Shown here: positions 6,101 through 7,764 of the stretch, in pieces
Layout of the letters: each line of letters opens with the position of its first letter
Numbering within the stretch: position 1 is the stretch's first letter
Origin: Pontiella sp.
GTDB taxonomy: Bacteria; Verrucomicrobiota; Kiritimatiellia; Kiritimatiellales; Pontiellaceae
Length of the DNA: 7,764 nucleotides
NCBI GenBank assembly: GCA_029935255.1
Contig: JAOZKS010000113.1
Coordinates: forward strand, 1-7,764
Direction: 5' to 3'
The notes under the pieces: generated by a model
Told to the model about the DNA's origin: nothing
The model's database searches: none
Seen by the model: only the letters and a program-made list of their open reading frames with translations
Made by a program: the position numbers and the translations under genes

Positions 6101-6350
6101 TGCAAACTGGCTTCACGAATTCAACAGCGACGAGCAACGCGTGGGCTACTCCCTCGTCGGAGGATCCGGGCACTATACCTTGGGTATGCAGGCTCCAGTC
6201 GAAAACCTGTTCGAGGTGGGGTTGGGCCTTTCTCTTTGGGCTGAAGCCGAATCGGGAAAGGTGTACGAATGGGCGGTCGGGCTCGATGGACGTTTCGGCG
6301 ATGGCTATTCCGCCAGCGCCCTGAACGCGCGGCTGCTCGTCGAGTTCTAA
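3156..6350 (+). CDS. Autotransporter (type Va) with T5SS/PEP-CTERM-type repeat passenger
   Basis: This is a 1064-aa secreted outer-membrane protein. Start 3156 places a clean signal peptide at the N-terminus (MSSKLGFLLVMCLVFLGSARG, cleavage probably before QS). Residues about 25-650 are Gly/Asn/Ser-rich repeats of the type 'GN-hydrophobic-x-hydrophobic-xxGGxV', predicted to form a beta-helix and matching the style of the T5SS/PEP-CTERM-associated repeat. Residues about 691-790 are a helical linker (LAESAGFEEG through YDRSAPTYAHANGMLEGFSQ). Residues about 790-1064 are the beta-barrel, starting VQGWIKGYGSWG and ending in ARLLVEF with the terminal Phe used for barrel assembly. The mature protein has no cysteine, as is usual for autotransporters. 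No protease or lipase motif is visible, so an adhesin or surface-layer role is the modest guess. It is transcribed alone, away from pyrK. Confidence 0.93.
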   Translation: MSSKLGFLLVMCLVFLGSARGQSFVVEEGTQEIVFADLDIGFGDVEIGVLTAGNGLQIADGVELGAGNAYVGGVSEATNNWLALGANAQLHLFENLFLGVESSGNALIVTNGAQVTANSMGIGINQSATGNSVLVSGANLILDSDLVVGDAGSHNQMDVINGGRVVSYDGRVGARDSAMTNVVSISGTHSEWQSYGDLYIGTASNTGNRVVVSDEGKVVLSGGLFVEGTGNEFDLNDQGQLTVYSDFDASMAGFNFNEGGRLYVGGSLTGMTNAIDGGRTLGITGSTGQWNRSGTNIVVGGTSSGNTLYIEDGGQVMAETLFVGLGSNSMDNTVSVTGTNSLLTLTDSLEIGSVSNSGNAVSVSAGGKISVGNGMVVNGTNNTFNLDQDGWLVVATNFDASIQGFNFLSGGTLETTGELSGMTNGLGDGRSVVLTGASAKWNLGSTNLYMEQSSIALSGGAQLMSSNAVLDSSSQVIVEGSGSVWSNSGSLAIGTNSSYNTLTISNGGHVDSLSGMIGSGGISNVVLATGTGSLWMNSGNLSVHGAGNRLQLADGGRVEVGGALLLSNGAQLAFSSGGQMSASNYYQDAISTFSFDSMTNGAVDPVTELLAVDDTAEFESEATLQYAGPIDALGVGIIYTNLLVSAETLIVDGVTNAAGTDLDVLNGQTSGSLLKVAFYSDNDDLYAQITRARLAESAGFEEGTDMAGVSDEIDQMASDGNPAAINQLNMLTQLGGATQNAQLSQLYDRSAPTYAHANGMLEGFSQTRKRGVMPESMWPTGARGPHLYGDQVQGWIKGYGSWGSRDGANDFSTYDHSIYGMVVGIDKAFGELLTGLAGGYAKSDISQKDGDNSAATTGYGLLYASWGTTAWFGDLNLGYGRSSIDTKSGTLFDTISEFGADQLAFYAGGGKEFVFSNDHWFLTPSAGLLGSYYTQEGYSETATTAVARKVDAYDRWSMQSELGLKVSYQREYDRVVLMPETHANWLHEFNSDEQRVGYSLVGGSGHYTLGMQAPVENLFEVGLGLSLWAEAESGKVYEWAVGLDGRFGDGYSASALNARLLVEF
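3705..4511 (+). repeat. Internal duplication in the autotransporter passenger, 453-bp period
   Basis: Codons 3705-4058 and 4158-4511 encode about 118 residues that align without a gap at an offset of exactly 453 bp (151 codons). Matching landmarks are SISGT/SVTGT, DFDASMAGFNF/NFDASIQGFNF, LTGMTNAIDGGR/LSGMTNGLGDGR and GQWNRSGTN/AKWNLGSTN. Past GTN/STN the copies diverge, the first having an extra GNTLYIEDGG coil. The DNA is well diverged, so the duplication is old and has been kept as protein structure. Shorter units of the same type recur before and after (for example GNALIVTNGAQV, YNTLTISNGGHV, GNRLQLADGGRV). Confidence 0.75.
5523..6350 (+). other. Autotransporter beta-barrel domain of the 3156-6350 gene
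   Basis: These 275 residues alternate aromatic and polar residues in amphipathic strands (VQGWIKGYGSWG, GYGLLYASWG, FGDLNLGYGRSSID, LAFYAGGGKEF, EWAVGLDGRFGDGY). They finish with a hydrophobic strand ending in Phe. Length and ending fit the 12-stranded translocator of type Va autotransporters, which sits in the outer membrane and lets the passenger reach the surface. Confidence 0.88.
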
Positions 6351-6357
6351 ATCGGAT

Positions 6358-7764
6358 CTACGTCTGCGCTTTCACTTTAAAAAACCGGCTGGCGAGCAGG
6401 GCGGTTCCAAAGGTGATGAAGAAGGAGAAGGGGAAGTAGTAGATCCAGTGCGCTTCAATCCCTTTTTGCAGCCACAACGTGGCCGGGACGGAAACGGCGA
6501 GGCCGATGAGCCAGCCCGAAAAGTTTCCGCGCCGTGTCAGCACACCCAGCAGGAACAAGGCAAGTACCGGTGCGCTGAACAAACTCATGAACGACGCAAA
6601 CGCTTTGATGATTCCCCCGATGGTTGAAACGTAGAAGGCGATGGCCGTTGCAAATATGCCTAGAACCACGGTGAGGATGCGTGCGGCCTTTACTTTATTT
6701 TCCACTGAGCTCGCAAAGTCGTTCAAGATGACCGTGGCAATGGAGTTGATCCCGGAATCCATGCTGGACATGGCGGCGGCGAAGACGGCGGTGATGAGCA
6801 GGCCGGAGATCCCTTGCGGGAGATAATGGATAATGTAGTAGGGCATGACCTGATCCCCGGTAATGGAGTCGGGCAGTTCGAAGGTCTGGAAAAAGGCGAA
6901 GAGACCCAGACCAATGAAGAGCAGGAGCCCGATGATGAAAAAGTCGGTACAGGCGTTAAAGGTAACGGCTTTGATGGTTTTGCGCAGCGAACCGGTAGCC
7001 ATGAGCCGCTGGACGGTGACCTGGTCGGTGCCGTAGTCCTGCATGAGCTGAAAAAAGAACGATACCGCGACGATGGGGCCGGACATGGCAAAGAGGTCGA
7101 GCCTCCAGTCGGCAATGTGCAACCGGCCGGTTTCATGGGCGAGTGCCATGATGGTTTCAAGGCCGCCGCCGACTCCGTTCATCAGGCTGACCGCCACCCA
7201 GACCGCGCCGCCGATGAGGATGATGAATTGGATCACATCGGTCCAGACAACTGCGGCGAGGCCGCCGAGCGCGGTGTAGGCCGTGGCGAGCAGACCCATC
7301 ATGCAGATACATGTCCATAGCGGAATTCCAGTGACGATGGACATGGCCATGGAGGGGGCATAGACCACCGTTCCAAGCCAGCCGAGGCGTGCGAGAACGA
7401 AAAGTCCGGCGACCCCGTAGCGCGCGGATGGACCAAAGCGCTTCTCGATGTATTCATACGAGGTGGTGACTTGAAGGCGGTGGTAGATCGGATAGAACAG
7501 GAGCAATATGAATGGCGCTACGATCGGGCTCATGATGCAGACGATGATGAGCGCTATGTTTTCGGAGTAGGCGGTGCCGGGAAGGCCGAGGAAAGTGACG
7601 GCGCTGGTGAGCGAGGCATACATGCTCATCGCCACGGCAAGCCAGGGCAGCTTTCTCCCGCCGAGGAAAAACATTTCCGCGTTGTCCTGCCGCCTCGCAA
7701 AAAACAGGCCGACCCCGATCATCCCCGCAAGGTAGAAACCAAGAACCGTATAATTGAGTGTGCC
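6358..7764 (-). CDS. Sodium:solute symporter family transporter (N-terminus beyond the window)
   Basis: This is an inner-membrane Na+-coupled uptake carrier of the SSS (SLC5-like) family. There is an internal ATG at 7722, but the frame stays open to 7764 and reads GTLNYTVLGFYLAGM, the normal first helix of the family. The gene therefore begins outside the window, and probably only a few residues are missing. In the 468 visible residues (first visible residue = 1), FFLGGRKLPW (32-41), GGLAAVVWTDVIQ (167-179), DYGTDQVTVQR (243-253) and AAAMSSMDSGINS (329-341, with the Ser pair expected at the sodium site) are family signatures. A dozen or so hydrophobic helices are visible. The substrate cannot be told from this; sugars, sugar acids, sialic acid and vitamins are all transported by relatives. 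Its TAG stop (6360-6358) faces the autotransporter stop across 7 bp. Confidence 0.93.
   Translation of the reverse strand, partial: GTLNYTVLGFYLAGMIGVGLFFARRQDNAEMFFLGGRKLPWLAVAMSMYASLTSAVTFLGLPGTAYSENIALIIVCIMSPIVAPFILLLFYPIYHRLQVTTSYEYIEKRFGPSARYGVAGLFVLARLGWLGTVVYAPSMAMSIVTGIPLWTCICMMGLLATAYTALGGLAAVVWTDVIQFIILIGGAVWVAVSLMNGVGGGLETIMALAHETGRLHIADWRLDLFAMSGPIVAVSFFFQLMQDYGTDQVTVQRLMATGSLRKTIKAVTFNACTDFFIIGLLLFIGLGLFAFFQTFELPDSITGDQVMPYYIIHYLPQGISGLLITAVFAAAMSSMDSGINSIATVILNDFASSVENKVKAARILTVVLGIFATAIAFYVSTIGGIIKAFASFMSLFSAPVLALFLLGVLTRRGNFSGWLIGLAVSVPATLWLQKGIEAHWIYYFPFSFFITFGTALLASRFFKVKAQT

Noticed and set aside
6358..7722. Symporter start at ATG 7722
   Set aside because: The upstream codons to the window edge encode the family's usual first helix (LNYTVLGFYLAGM), so this methionine is internal.

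Overview
The window looks like chromosomal DNA from a Gram-negative bacterium with an outer membrane. The best guess is the PVC group, possibly Kiritimatiellota (Pontiella-like). That placement is inference from the style of the genes: a large T5SS/PEP-CTERM-type repeat autotransporter, a class 1B dihydroorotate dehydrogenase pair, a free-standing S23/four-helix-bundle gene, and TTTCCAA-N3-TTGGAAA palindromes in an upstream region. No rRNA or other phylogenetic marker is present to settle it.

Layout. (i) From 2839 down to 1, on the minus strand, lies a tightly packed cluster. In transcription order it holds pyrK (electron-transfer subunit), a small S23/IVP four-helix-bundle gene lodged inside the operon, pyrD (class 1B catalytic subunit), a 198-aa membrane-anchored protein of unknown function, and the first 16 codons of another gene that leaves the window. 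The last three genes are joined by 4-bp ATGA overlaps. (ii) From 2840 to 3155 is a divergent regulatory region. It carries a perfect 36-bp palindrome and a pair of TTTCCA...TTGG palindromes spaced 22 bp apart. (iii) From 3156 to 6350, on the plus strand, is a 1064-aa autotransporter: signal peptide, beta-helical repeat passenger, helical linker and C-terminal barrel. (iv) From 6358 to 7764, on the minus strand, is a sodium:solute symporter cut by the window edge. It converges on the autotransporter with only 7 bp between the two stop codons.

How the genes work together. PyrK and PyrD together make the NAD-linked heterotetrameric dihydroorotate dehydrogenase of pyrimidine synthesis. The autotransporter and the symporter are independent surface and membrane functions with no evident link to it.

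The most unusual spot is the pyrK-pyrD junction (about 1598-2060). There a perfect 19-bp inverted repeat with a 4-nt loop includes the pyrK stop codon. It is followed by five degenerate copies of a 7-bp GGAG-type repeat and then by the S23/IVP gene. The frame of that gene is broken at an A7 run. Removing one A restores a 20-residue C-terminus and a TAATG junction with pyrD. This reads as a small insertion cassette in an essential operon, either recently decayed, phase-variable, recoded, or carrying a sequencing error.
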